A stretch of DNA of 64,000 bases from Streptomyces sp. CB01635 (GTDB lineage Bacteria; Actinomycetota; Actinomycetes; Streptomycetales; Streptomycetaceae): assembly GCF_002803065.1 (NCBI RefSeq), contig NZ_NNBL01000003.1, positions 827,461-891,460 of the forward strand, read 5' to 3'. This document shows positions 26,776-35,538 of the stretch, piece after piece (position 1 is the first letter of the stretch; every line of letters starts with the position of its first letter). The translations under genes were made by a program, and so were the position numbers. Below the pieces are notes generated by a model. That model made no database searches and was not told the DNA's origin. It worked only from the letters and a program-made list of their open reading frames with translations.

Positions 26776-27672
26776 GTGGACCTGGACCACATCGACCTCG
26801 CCGTCGTCCGCGAGCTGCAGGCGGACGGCCGTCTGACGTACGAGACGCTGGCGCAGCGGGTCGGCCTCTCCCGGCCCGCCACCCGGGCCCGCGTCCAGCG
26901 GCTGCTCGAGGGCGGCGGTGTGCGTGTGGCGGCCGTCGTGCACCCCGCCGTCCGGGGTCTCACCGCGTCGGCGCATCTGTCGATCGGTGTCCGCGGACCG
27001 GCCGGGCCCGTGGCGCGCGCCATCGCCGCCATGCCCGAGGCGCCGTTCGTCACGCTGACCGCCGGCGGCTACGCGGTCATGGCCGAGCTGCGCACGAAGG
27101 GGATCGCCGATCTGGACCAGGCGATCGAACGCGTCCGCTGCCTGCCCGGTGTCGACGTCGTGGACCCGCTGATCTCCACCCGTCACCTCAAGGACCCGTA
27201 TCTGCTCGCGGGCGAGCCGGCTGTCACGGAACTCGACGAGACCGACCAGCTCGTCCTGCGCGAGTTGGAGGCCGACGGCCGCCTCCCGTTCGCCGAGCTC
27301 GCCGAGCGGGTCGGCCTGTCGGCCGGTGCGGCCCGCGCGCGCACGCTGCGGCTCCTCGACGGCGGCGTCGCGAAGGTCCTCGCGCTGGTGCGTCCCGAAC
27401 TCCTCGGCCTCGGCATCCTGTGCGGTTTCGCGGTGCGCGTCGAGGCGGAGCGGGATGAGGTCGCCGCGCGTCTCGCTGACCGCGACCAGGTCTCCTTCCT
27501 GTCCTCCTGCATGGGGCGTGCGGACCTGGTCGGCACGATCACGGTGGAGTCCCTCGCGGCGATCCGGACGGCCGTCGAGGACATGCGGGCCGTGAAGGGC
27601 GTGCGAGCGGTGGAGAGCTGGGTGCACCTGGAACTCATCAAGGAGCGCTACGAGGATCCGGCCGCCGAATGA
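26776..27672 (+). CDS. Lrp/AsnC family regulator with duplicated HTH-RAM modules
   Basis: 298 residues, twice the usual Lrp size. Module 1 has DHIDLAVVRELQADGRLTYE and TLAQRVGLSRPATRARVQRL; module 2 (from about residue 153) has DETDQLVLRELEADGRLPFA and ELAERVGLSAGAARARTLRL. Each is followed by a RAM-like alpha/beta sensing domain. Two-headed Lrp proteins are known in actinomycetes and often control a neighbouring catabolic gene. It sits between the dehydrogenase-aldolase operon (divergent) and the amidohydrolase-transporter operon (downstream, same strand), and a shared 12-base motif lies in both flanking promoter regions. Confidence 0.9.
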   Translation: MDLDHIDLAVVRELQADGRLTYETLAQRVGLSRPATRARVQRLLEGGGVRVAAVVHPAVRGLTASAHLSIGVRGPAGPVARAIAAMPEAPFVTLTAGGYAVMAELRTKGIADLDQAIERVRCLPGVDVVDPLISTRHLKDPYLLAGEPAVTELDETDQLVLRELEADGRLPFAELAERVGLSAGAARARTLRLLDGGVAKVLALVRPELLGLGILCGFAVRVEAERDEVAARLADRDQVSFLSSCMGRADLVGTITVESLAAIRTAVEDMRAVKGVRAVESWVHLELIKERYEDPAAE

Positions 27673-27708
27673 GGCGCAGGCCGGATGATACGTAAGCGAT
27701 GACTCGCC

Positions 27709-27789
27709 TGAACTTACGAAAAATTTCTCAGCAGTACATCTAGTCAAGTCAACGTCGGCTGTTTATCGTCCATGCGAACGAATCATTCG
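27709..27789. promoter_or_regulatory. Second Lrp-type site region (site B) upstream of amidohydrolase
   Basis: CGAATCATTCG (27779-27789) is the exact reverse complement of the core of site A (CGAATGATTCG, 26591-26601), and the match extends to 12 bases (CGAATGATTCGT read on the minus strand). TGAACTTACG (27709-27718) resembles TTGAAGTTACG of site A. CGTAAG...CTTACG also forms a dyad at 27691-27718. The site is 62 bases before the amidohydrolase ATG. Confidence 0.65.
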
Positions 27790-27850
27790 CCGCGCCTGTC
27801 TGTGCGCGGCTGCCCTCATGGTCGTCCCACGGTCGAAAGCAGGCCCCTTC

Positions 27851-29506
27851 ATGCACCACCCCCTCGATGACGCCGACCGCACGCTCCTGGTGACCGGCGC
27901 GGCGGTCGCCGCCGCCGGAACTCCCGTACGCGCCGAGGCACTCGCCGTACGCGGCGGTCGCGTCGTCCTCGTCGGTACCGCCGACGAGGCGCGCGCCGCG
28001 CTCGGCGGCCGGATCGACGAGAGCCTCGAACTCGACGGCGGCCTCGTCCACCCCGGCTTCGTCGACGCCCACTGCCACCCCGTGATGTACGGACAGGCCC
28101 TGGCCTGGGTCGACTGCCGGCCCGAACGCGTCCCCGACATCGAGACCCTCGTCGCCGTCCTCACCGACGCCGCCCGCGAACTCCCCGCAGGAGTCCCCGT
28201 GCGCGGCTTCGGGTACGAGCACCGCAGGCTCGCCGAACGCCGCCACCCCACCTGTCACGACCTCGACCGCGTCGCCATCGACCGCGAGGTGTACGTCATG
28301 AACGCCTCCGGCCACGGCGGCGTCGTCAACTCCCACACCCTGCGCACCTGCGGCGTCACCGCGGGCACCCCCGACCCCGAGGGCGGCAGCATCGGCCGGC
28401 TGCCCTCCGGCGAACCCGACGGACAGCTCTGGGACGCGGCCTGCGACCTGCTCACCGGACCCGGCGGCGTGAAGATCGGCAACCACGGGCCGAACTTCCA
28501 CCTCTCCGAACCCGACGCGATCATGGCCGATCACCTCCTGCGCGCCCAGGAGGTCTTCCTCGCCGCCGGCGTCACCACTGTCGGCGACGCCCAGGCCTCA
28601 CGTCGCGAGATGGAGACCTACCTGAGGGCCCGTCGGGACGGCTCGCTGCGCCTGCGCGTCTCCGCCTACCTCACCTCCGCGCTCCTCGACACCGCGCTCG
28701 ACCTGGGCGTCGTGAACGGCTTCGGCGACGACCACTTCCGCGTCCAGGGCGTGAAGTTCTACGCCGACGGCACGCTCGGCGGCTGGACCGCGTACTTCCC
28801 TGACGGATACGCGGCGGACTGCTGCCACCACGGGCAGCTCTACCACTCGGCCGAGGAGTACGCCGAGCTCGTCGGCCGCGCCCACCGCGCGGGCCTGCAG
28901 ACCGCGACCCACGCCCAGTCCCCGTTCGCCATCGGCATGGTGCTCGACGCCGTCGAGAAGGCGCAGGCCGACCGCGAGCGGCCCGGCATCCGCCACCGCA
29001 TCGAGCACTCCGGTCTGCCCACCGACGAACAGATCGTCCGCATGGGCGAGTTGGGCGTCGTACCCGTGATGCAGCCCCAGCACCACCTGCGCACCGGCGA
29101 CGGCACGCTCACTGCTGTCGGCGACCTCGGCCACCGCTACAACCCGGCGGGCACCTGCCTCGCCGCGGGCGTGCCTGTCGTCTTCAGCTCCGACGCGCCC
29201 GTCGCACCGCCCGCCCCCCTTGAGGCGATCTCCGCGGCGGCCACCCGGCGCACCGTACTCGGCACCGTCCTTGGCGACGCCGCGCTGCGCATGCCCGTCG
29301 CGGACGGCCTGCACGCGCACACCGCGGCGGCGGCCGCCGCCCTGCACCGCGAACACGCGGTCGGCGCCCTGGCCCCCGGCATGCTCGCCGACTTCGCGGT
29401 CCTCGACAGCGACCCGCTCACCGCGGACCCGGCCGAACTCGCCTCCATCGGCGTGCGCGAGACCTGGATCGGCGGCGCCCGCGCCTGGGCCGCCCCCGGC
29501 CGCTGA
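27851..29506 (+). CDS. YtcJ-like metal-dependent amidohydrolase
   Basis: 551 residues of the Amidohydro_3 family. The metal motif HPGFVDAHCHPVMYG is at about 70, the HAQSPFAIGM and RHRIEHSGLPT histidines follow, and the late Asp is in PVVFSSDAPVAPPAP. Characterised relatives include N-substituted formamide deformylase, but the family is broad. ATG 27851 is preferred over ATG 27818 by family N-terminus; the ribosome site is weak. It is followed by an MHS transporter after 47 bases. It probably acts on an imported amide or cyclic substrate. A paralogous cassette lies at 53427-56521. Confidence 0.88.
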   Translation: MHHPLDDADRTLLVTGAAVAAAGTPVRAEALAVRGGRVVLVGTADEARAALGGRIDESLELDGGLVHPGFVDAHCHPVMYGQALAWVDCRPERVPDIETLVAVLTDAARELPAGVPVRGFGYEHRRLAERRHPTCHDLDRVAIDREVYVMNASGHGGVVNSHTLRTCGVTAGTPDPEGGSIGRLPSGEPDGQLWDAACDLLTGPGGVKIGNHGPNFHLSEPDAIMADHLLRAQEVFLAAGVTTVGDAQASRREMETYLRARRDGSLRLRVSAYLTSALLDTALDLGVVNGFGDDHFRVQGVKFYADGTLGGWTAYFPDGYAADCCHHGQLYHSAEEYAELVGRAHRAGLQTATHAQSPFAIGMVLDAVEKAQADRERPGIRHRIEHSGLPTDEQIVRMGELGVVPVMQPQHHLRTGDGTLTAVGDLGHRYNPAGTCLAAGVPVVFSSDAPVAPPAPLEAISAAATRRTVLGTVLGDAALRMPVADGLHAHTAAAAAALHREHAVGALAPGMLADFAVLDSDPLTADPAELASIGVRETWIGGARAWAAPGR

Positions 29507-29553
29507 CCCTCCACCCCCTCCCCTTCCGCGCCTCTCCTGTCCCCGGAGGCTTC

Positions 29554-30897
29554 ATGCCGACACAGCCATCCGCCCCCCGACAGAGCCCGTACAGAGCCCC
29601 CTTCGCGGCCCTCGCCGGCACCTCCATCGAGTGGTACGACTTCTACGCCTTCGCCACCGCTGCGGCGATCGTCTTCGACGACGTGTTCTTCCCGCCGGAC
29701 ATGTCGCCCTACCTCAAGACCCTCTCGGCGTTCGCGACCTTCGCCGTCGGCTTCCTGCTGCGCCCGCTCGGCGGCATCGTCTTCGGCCACATAGGCGACC
29801 GCGTCGGCCGGAAGAAGACCCTCGTCATCACGCTCATGATGATGGGCGTCGCGTCGTTCGCGATCGGCCTGCTCCCCACCTACTCCCAGGTCGGCGCGCT
29901 GGCCCCGGTCCTGCTCATCACGCTGCGCCTCATCCAGGGCATCGCGATCGGCGGCGAGTGGGGAGGCGCCGTACTGATCGCGGTGGAGAACGCCCCGCCC
30001 GGCAAGTCCGCGTTCTTCGGCTCGTTCGCCCAACTCGGCTCATCCGTCGGCGCGTTGCTGTCGACCGGCGCCTTCAGCCTCATGAACCTCTTCGGCGACG
30101 ACGCGTTCATGAGCTGGGGCTGGCGCGTGCCGTTCCTGGCGTCCGCGGTCCTGGTGATCGTGGGCCTCGTCGTACGGGTGAAGCTGGAGGAGTCGCCCGT
30201 CATGTCCGAAGTGCGCGAGGAGCACGCCGCCGCCGAACAGAAGCTGCCCGTCGTGGAGGTATTCCAGAAGGCGTGGCGCACGGTCCTCATCGGCGTCTTC
30301 GCCCTGGCCACCGCGACCGGCGGTTACTACGTCGTGACCAGCTTCCTGCTCTCGTACGGCACGGGTGACCTGCACCTGTCCGAGTCCATGCTCCTCAACG
30401 GCCTCACCCTGGCAGCCTTCCTGGAACTCCTGGTCACGCCGTGGCTGTCCTGGCTGGCGGACCGGGTCGGCCCGCACAAGGTCGTCATCGCGGGCCTGGC
30501 CGGCGTGATCGTCCTGTCGATCCCGCAGTTCATGGCCCTCGGCACCGGCAGCGTCGTCCTGATCTGGCTGATGATGCTGGCGATGCGCCTGGTGATGTCC
30601 GCGCTGTACGGGCCCATCGCCTCGATCCTCGCGGAGGGTTTCGCCCCGCACGTCCGCTACACCGGCATCTCGCTGTCCTACCAGATCTGCAACATGGTCT
30701 TCGGCGGCCTCGCGCCGCTCGCGGCGGTCTCCCTCGCCGCGGCGGCGGGCGGCCACTACTGGCCGACGGCACTCATGCTCATGGCCATCTCGGCCGTCGG
30801 CATCTGGTGCACGGCCCGACTCCGGCACCTGCGGGTGCCGCAGCCGGGAGAGGGTCTGTCCTCGGTGACGCAACGGGAGGTGGCGAGCGGGGTCTGA
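29554..30897 (+). CDS. MHS-type MFS transporter (metabolite:H+ symporter)
   Basis: 447 residues with 12 membrane segments. Signature stretches are GTSIEWYDFYAFATAAAIVF, FGHIGDRVGRKKTLVITLMM, RLIQGIAIGGEWGGAVLIAVE and GWRVPFLAS, which place it in the metabolite:H+ symporter family (KgtP, ShiA, ProP). These import organic acids and compatible solutes with protons. Its location right after the amidohydrolase gene suggests it brings in that enzyme's substrate. The organic acid or amide it carries is unknown. Confidence 0.92.
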   Translation: MPTQPSAPRQSPYRAPFAALAGTSIEWYDFYAFATAAAIVFDDVFFPPDMSPYLKTLSAFATFAVGFLLRPLGGIVFGHIGDRVGRKKTLVITLMMMGVASFAIGLLPTYSQVGALAPVLLITLRLIQGIAIGGEWGGAVLIAVENAPPGKSAFFGSFAQLGSSVGALLSTGAFSLMNLFGDDAFMSWGWRVPFLASAVLVIVGLVVRVKLEESPVMSEVREEHAAAEQKLPVVEVFQKAWRTVLIGVFALATATGGYYVVTSFLLSYGTGDLHLSESMLLNGLTLAAFLELLVTPWLSWLADRVGPHKVVIAGLAGVIVLSIPQFMALGTGSVVLIWLMMLAMRLVMSALYGPIASILAEGFAPHVRYTGISLSYQICNMVFGGLAPLAAVSLAAAAGGHYWPTALMLMAISAVGIWCTARLRHLRVPQPGEGLSSVTQREVASGV

Positions 30898-30918
30898 GCA
30901 TCGCCGACCGCTCACGTG

Positions 30919-30981
30919 GGCCGGGCAGGACCCGTGCACGTCCGGGCGCACCGCGCCGGGCGGCACGGATCCGGCCCGGCC
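30919..30981. terminator. Long imperfect hairpin between convergent genes
   Basis: GGCCGGGCAGGACCCGTGC (30919-30937) pairs with the reverse complement at 30963-30981, 17 of 19 matching. It lies between the MHS gene and the convergent MFS gene, so it can terminate transcription in both directions. Confidence 0.7.
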
Positions 30982-31004
30982 GCGGTGCTGTCGTCATCCC
31001 GACG

Positions 31005-32357
31005 TCACCCCGCGCCCAGAGCCTCGCTCCTGCGCCGGTCGAGTTCCCCCTGCACCCGTGCCACGTCCTGCGCGTAGGGGCGGTAGAGCAGGGTGAGGAC
31101 CGCGCCGTTGACGAGCATCAGGATCACGAGGACCCACAGGAACACCGGCCGGAGTCCGACCACGTCGCCCAGGAAGCCCGCGCCGAGGCTGAACGCCGCC
31201 CAGGCGATCGCCTCGAAGACGGACACGTAGATCGCGAAGGCGGCGGCACGCTGCTCGGGTGGGGTGACCGCCATGACCATGGGCCGGTTGACCGGCGGGT
31301 TGATCCCCTGGGCCATGCCCATGAGGCCGAAGAAGACCGCGAAGAGGGCGATGCCGTCGTACTCGATCTGAGTGCCGAAGAAGGCCGTCACGGCGAAGGC
31401 GAACTGCGCGCCCTGCAACACGGCGACCAGCCCGTACCGAGGGCTGCGGCGCGCGGCCCAGTCGGCCGCGAAGCCGCCGAGAAGGGTGCCCAGGAAGTAG
31501 CCGATGCCCATCGGGAGCAGGACCACCGAGGCGACCTGGGTGCTGAAGCCGAACACGTCCACCAGATAGACCACACCGAACGTGGAGATCAGGAGGTGGC
31601 CGGACAGCAGCCGGGACACCAGCAGGACGAACAGGCTGCGGACCCTGAACAGCGCCACCGCCTGCGACCAGGTGACCCTGGTGGCCTGGGCCGCGCGGGC
31701 CTCCTGGCCCAGGTCGGCGAGCTGCCGCTCCGCGGCGCCCCGTCCGGGGTCGCGGAACCACAGCCAGATCCCGCAGCCCAGCAGGATGTTGAACGCGCCG
31801 ATCCCCCACAGACCCCAGCGCCAGCCGTCGTCGACGCCGGCCAACTGGCCTTTGAGCGGCCCGATCACCGAACTGACCAGCGCCACGGCGCCGTACACGA
31901 ATCCGACGGCGCGGCCCCGTGACGAGCTGTCGAAGAGGTCGCCGATGATCTCGGTGATGACAGGGTGGGCGGCCGCGTAGCCCGCCGCGAGGATCGTGTA
32001 GAGCACCAGGAGCTGGGCGAAGTTCTGGGAGAAGCCCGCGGCCACACCCCAGACACCCCACAGGCCCGTCGCGAGGACGAGGACGCCCTTGCGGGACCAG
32101 CGCTGTGCGGCCCACACCCAGAACGGGCCCGTGAACACCCCCACGATCTTGCTCGCGGCGGTGAGGACGCCGAGTGCCCCGAGCGAGATGCCGAGCGACT
32201 GCCGGATCAGCGGGAAGAGGCCGCTGACGAGGCTCGCCTCGGTGCTGTCGACCAGCAGCGCACCGCCGAGCAGCGACAACTGGCGCCCGCGCCGGGACAC
32301 TCCGGATGGTCCGATGTCCTTGGTCGTTCTCGCTGGCCCATCGATAAGCTCGGGCAT
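31005..32357 (-). CDS. MFS transporter
   Basis: 450 residues, 12 hydrophobic segments. Starts LLGGALLVDSTEASLVSGLF; contains FDSSSRGRAVGFVYGAVALV and WRWGLWGIGAFNILLGCG. The family is MFS with an MFS_1-like layout, substrate unknown. ATG 32357 has AAAGGG upstream; ATG 32378 would add seven residues. It follows the sulfatase gene after 144 bases that hold a strong hairpin, so it may be transcribed partly with PadR-sulfatase and partly alone. Export or uptake of the sulfatase substrate or product is a reasonable guess. Confidence 0.82.
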   Translation of the reverse strand: MPELIDGPARTTKDIGPSGVSRRGRQLSLLGGALLVDSTEASLVSGLFPLIRQSLGISLGALGVLTAASKIVGVFTGPFWVWAAQRWSRKGVLVLATGLWGVWGVAAGFSQNFAQLLVLYTILAAGYAAAHPVITEIIGDLFDSSSRGRAVGFVYGAVALVSSVIGPLKGQLAGVDDGWRWGLWGIGAFNILLGCGIWLWFRDPGRGAAERQLADLGQEARAAQATRVTWSQAVALFRVRSLFVLLVSRLLSGHLLISTFGVVYLVDVFGFSTQVASVVLLPMGIGYFLGTLLGGFAADWAARRSPRYGLVAVLQGAQFAFAVTAFFGTQIEYDGIALFAVFFGLMGMAQGINPPVNRPMVMAVTPPEQRAAAFAIYVSVFEAIAWAAFSLGAGFLGDVVGLRPVFLWVLVILMLVNGAVLTLLYRPYAQDVARVQGELDRRRSEALGAG

Positions 32358-32417
32358 GGCGCCACCCTTTCTTGGCATGGTTCTTCGCTGGAGCGGTGCG
32401 GGAGGGGAGAGGTGCCT

Positions 32418-32449
32418 GCCGGTGACGGGGTGGCCGCCCCGTCACCGGC
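32418..32449. terminator. Perfect 13-bp hairpin between sulfatase and MFS genes
   Basis: GCCGGTGACGGGG (32418-32430) and CCCCGTCACCGGC (32437-32449) with a six-base loop. It is on the minus strand between sulfatase stop and MFS start; it could end or attenuate the sulfatase transcript. Confidence 0.7.
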
Positions 32450-32501
32450 GTTCTTTCGGTGGTGCGGCGGCACGGACCTTCCGGCCCGGGCCGCGGTTCG
32501 G

Positions 32502-34259
32502 TCAGAGCGCGGCGAGCTCCTCGGCGACCAACCGCAGCCGCGGCGCCGGGAAGAGCCCGCCCGCCATGGCGGCGACGTCGATCAGGGGTGTCGGCCCCAG
32601 GATCTGCAGGAGTTCCGAGTCCACGACTCCTGGCAGGTGGCGGCGCAGGACCTCCACCGCCACCGGGTCGGAGATCAGAGCCCGGATCGGTGTGCGCAGG
32701 GAGAAGCGGCCCTCCGGGTAGTCGTCCGCGCGCGGCAGGGGCTGCGTGGCGAGCTCGGCCTGTTCGCGCTGGGCGCGCACCAGCAGGTGTTTCTCGGTGA
32801 CGGGCCCCACCGCGGGGAGGCCGAGCCGCTCGTACTGGCCGGGCGGCGCCTCGTTCGCCCGCATGAGATCCACCATCAGGCGCGCCATGCGCAGCTCCAC
32901 CGCGTCGTCGGCGAGCGGCGTGCGCTGCTCGGGGTCCGACTCCAGGTCGTAGAGCAGCGTGCCGTGCTGGTAAGGGTTGAAGAGCGTGCGCCCGGACACG
33001 CGCAGCGTGCGGACCCCCTTGGTGAAGCCGAACGGTTCGGCGAGCTCCAGGTCCGCGAGCTCCTGCGGCGTGAAGCGGCCCCGCATGTGCGTCGGCATCA
33101 ACGTGTGTTCGTGCAGTGGAGCGTTGTCGGGGGAGACGGGCGCCCTCATGTAGACGTAGCGGCCGTCGGTGACATTGACGTGTCCGCCGTGCATGCCGAA
33201 CAGGCCTGCCTCGCGCACGGATGTGTCCGAGAGCGGCGCGCCCTGCATGTCGCCGGGTCGCGGGACGTCGAAGAACTCCAGGAGGGTGGGCGCCAGGTCG
33301 ATGGTCTGCACGAGGTCCCGGCGCCGCTCGCCCGTCGCGCCGGTCCGGGGATCCCAGGCGAACAGCGGCAGATGGACGAGTTCGTTGTACCAGGGCTGCA
33401 CGCTCTTGCCCCACCACCCCTTCTCGCCGAGCAGCAGACCGTGGTCCGTGCAGACGAGGAGCAACGTGTCGTCCCACAGGCCGAGTTCGTCCATCGTGTC
33501 GAGGACCCGCCCGAGGGAGTGGTCGCACATGGACAGCAGCGCCGCGTACTCGTACCGGGCGTGCCCGACCTGGTCGTCCGTCTCCACCACGCGCTTGTAG
33601 TCGGGCCAGTCGAAGTGCGGGCCGTCGTAGTCGTGCGGATAGAGGTCCTTGAAGCGCTGGTGGCTGAAGAACGGCTCGTGCGGGTCGAAGGTCTCTATCT
33701 GTACGAACCAGTCGTCCGCGTCGCGATTGGTGTGGACGAACTCCAGGCCGGCGTCGAACGTCAGCGTCTGCGGATGACGGTCCTCGGTCGCCATGTGCGG
33801 CCGGTTCACCCAGTCCTGCCGGTAGACGGCCCCGAACCGGACCTTCTTGAGGTCCTCGGGCATCTCGGGATCCGCGACCTGCCCCTTCCAGGGGTCGCCC
33901 TCCTGCCCGCGGAAGAACTCCCAGGTGTTGTACCGGCCGTGATAGGTCGCGCCGCCGTCCTCCCAGTAATGGGGGTGGTCGCTGACGAGGTGGGTGTAGA
34001 CGCCGCTCTGCTTGAGCAGTTCGGGCATGGAGTCGTCGAACGGCTCCAGCGGACCCCAGCTGCGGTGCAGGAAGTTGTGCCGCCCCGTGTGGATCTCACG
34101 GCGGGCCGGCATGCAGGGCATCGAGCCCGCGTAGCAGTTGTCGTACGTGACGGACCGCTCGGCGAGGCGGGCGAAGTTCGGCGCGTGCGTCCAGTCGCCT
34201 CCGTACGGCGGCAGCATCCGCCGGTTGAGGCTGTCGAACATCACCATGATCGCCTTCAT
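32502..34259 (-). CDS. Sulfatase (type I, formylglycine)
   Basis: 585 residues from ATG 34259. The sulfatase signature is at 49-53, CMPAR within GSMPCMPARREIHTGR, where Cys49 would be converted to formylglycine; Asp9 (MFDSLN) and the late TDHGLLLGEKGWWGKS supply metal and substrate ligands. There is no signal peptide, so it acts in the cytoplasm. The start overlaps the PadR stop by four bases (ATGA), so the two are translationally coupled. It should hydrolyse an organic sulfate or phosphonate-type ester; the substrate is unknown. A formylglycine-generating enzyme is not in the window. Confidence 0.88.
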   Translation of the reverse strand: MKAIMVMFDSLNRRMLPPYGGDWTHAPNFARLAERSVTYDNCYAGSMPCMPARREIHTGRHNFLHRSWGPLEPFDDSMPELLKQSGVYTHLVSDHPHYWEDGGATYHGRYNTWEFFRGQEGDPWKGQVADPEMPEDLKKVRFGAVYRQDWVNRPHMATEDRHPQTLTFDAGLEFVHTNRDADDWFVQIETFDPHEPFFSHQRFKDLYPHDYDGPHFDWPDYKRVVETDDQVGHARYEYAALLSMCDHSLGRVLDTMDELGLWDDTLLLVCTDHGLLLGEKGWWGKSVQPWYNELVHLPLFAWDPRTGATGERRRDLVQTIDLAPTLLEFFDVPRPGDMQGAPLSDTSVREAGLFGMHGGHVNVTDGRYVYMRAPVSPDNAPLHEHTLMPTHMRGRFTPQELADLELAEPFGFTKGVRTLRVSGRTLFNPYQHGTLLYDLESDPEQRTPLADDAVELRMARLMVDLMRANEAPPGQYERLGLPAVGPVTEKHLLVRAQREQAELATQPLPRADDYPEGRFSLRTPIRALISDPVAVEVLRRHLPGVVDSELLQILGPTPLIDVAAMAGGLFPAPRLRLVAEELAAL

Positions 34260-34861
34260 GCGGCGTCCCCTGTCTGCGTGGGTGTACGGCCTTCGGACTC
34301 CGGCCGTCCGGTCTCCAGGCGCCGCAGCATCCCTTCGAGCCAGGCCACCCAGCGGTCGACGGACGAGGCGCCGTAGGCGTGCAGCTCGTCGCTGATCTCG
34401 CGCGCGAGGTCCTGGTCCAGTTCGGGCAGCGGGTTCTCGAAACCGATGCGCCGGTCGCGGGCGCGGTTGCCGGCGATCTGGGCGCGCCGATAAGTGAGTT
34501 CGGTCCTGATCAGCCGGATCGCCGCGTCCTTGTCGAGCGGGGCGGCGAAGCTGAACCTGGCCAGGAAGTCGGCGTCCTGGAAGCGGCTGGGCGGGTCGTA
34601 CGGAGAGCGCACCCACTCCATGAGGACGTCGCGCCCCCGTGGCGTCAGCCGGTACACCTTCGCGTCCGGCCGGCCCTCGCGCGGGTCGACCTCGTACGCC
34701 ACCCAGCCGTCGTCGACCATGCGCCCGAGCAGCCGGTAGATCTGGCTGTGATGGGCGCGCGAACGAAGGAACTGCCCTTCTGTTTCCACCCACTTGCGCA
34801 GGTCGTACCCGCTGAACGGGCGGTACGACAGCAGCGCGAGCAGGACGTACTCGAACTTCAC
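34256..34861 (-). CDS. PadR family transcriptional regulator
   Basis: 201 residues. KFEYVLLALLSYRPFSGYDL is the PadR winged-helix start, followed by SRAHHSQIYRLLGRMVDDGW and the wing region PREGRPDAKVYRLTPRGRDV, then a Vir_DUF-like dimerisation helix domain. I chose GTG 34861 because of AGGGG upstream; GTG codons at 34870, 34882 and 34888 are in frame. It is the first gene of the unit that contains the sulfatase. Repeats TATGTGCA at 34874 and 34890 lie just upstream and may be its operator. Confidence 0.88.
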   Translation of the reverse strand: MKFEYVLLALLSYRPFSGYDLRKWVETEGQFLRSRAHHSQIYRLLGRMVDDGWVAYEVDPREGRPDAKVYRLTPRGRDVLMEWVRSPYDPPSRFQDADFLARFSFAAPLDKDAAIRLIRTELTYRRAQIAGNRARDRRIGFENPLPELDQDLAREISDELHAYGASSVDRWVAWLEGMLRRLETGRPESEGRTPTQTGDAA

Positions 34862-34873
34862 GACCTTCACCCC

Positions 34874-34897
34874 TATGTGCACAATCACTTATGTGCA
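34874..34897. promoter_or_regulatory. TATGTGCA direct repeats upstream of padR
   Basis: TATGTGCA at 34874-34881 and again at 34890-34897, 16 bases apart, with a TGTGCACA palindrome at 34876-34883. The block is AT-rich and overlaps the alternative padR starts. It is a candidate autoregulatory site by position only. Confidence 0.4.
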
Positions 34898-34992
34898 GAG
34901 ATTCATATCGCCGGGGGCAAGGGCAGTCAACAGATCGGACAGGCTCTTATCGAGGCGTTCACAGTCGGCCTGAGGTACTCACGGGTGCGGGC

Positions 34993-35448
34993 TCAGATCG
35001 GCTGCGTCCGGTGGATGGAGTACTGCTCCATGAGCTTGGCGCGGGTCGCCCCGAGCCGGTACGCGAGGATCTCGGCGACGGTGCGGATCAGGGTCATGCC
35101 CAGCGCTGGATCGGTCTCGCATAGGTCGCGCACCGCCTGCGCGTTGAACTCGTAGGCGCGCACGGGGCTGAACGCCTCGGCCCCGAAGTCCCATTTGTGT
35201 GGCGGGAACAGCCATGACCAGCCGAGCAGATCACCCGAGCCCAGCGAGGCGACAGTCACCTTCCTGTGCTCGGTGACCTGCTGGTCCAGAGAGACCGCGC
35301 CCGAGCGCACGACCCAGAACCGGTCGGCGATGTGGCCCTCCTCGAAGATCCGCTCGTCCTCGTCGAACGACACCTCCTTGGCGAGCGTCATCAGCCGTTC
35401 GCGGTGCTCGTGAGGAAGAGCAGTCAGCAGTCGCGTCGCGTTCGTCAT
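34993..35448 (-). CDS. Cyclic nucleotide-binding domain protein without DNA-binding domain
   Basis: 151 residues from ATG 35448 with GGAGG upstream. The Crp/Fnr-like sensor beta barrel is clear: SFDEDERIFEEGHIADRFWV, SGAVSLDQQ, VASLGSGDLLGWSWLFPPHK. No helix-turn-helix follows the long helix, so it is a stand-alone cNMP_binding domain. The Arg of the classical cAMP pocket is not evident. It may respond to another ligand or partner. It lies between padR and the ankyrin gene, all minus-strand. Confidence 0.82.
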   Translation of the reverse strand: MTNATRLLTALPHEHRERLMTLAKEVSFDEDERIFEEGHIADRFWVVRSGAVSLDQQVTEHRKVTVASLGSGDLLGWSWLFPPHKWDFGAEAFSPVRAYEFNAQAVRDLCETDPALGMTLIRTVAEILAYRLGATRAKLMEQYSIHRTQPI

Positions 35449-35538
35449 GGACAGGCCTCCTCGCCGAGGTTCCCCACCCTCCATTGGAGCCGCCACGGGC
35501 CGATTGAGCACCCTGGGAGCGGCACCGATTCGCACGGA

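Noticed and set aside
30994-33528. 844-codon minus-strand frame over MFS and sulfatase
   Set aside because: Same-strand shifted frame of the MFS and sulfatase genes; no domain and an Arg/Pro/Gly-rich shadow composition.
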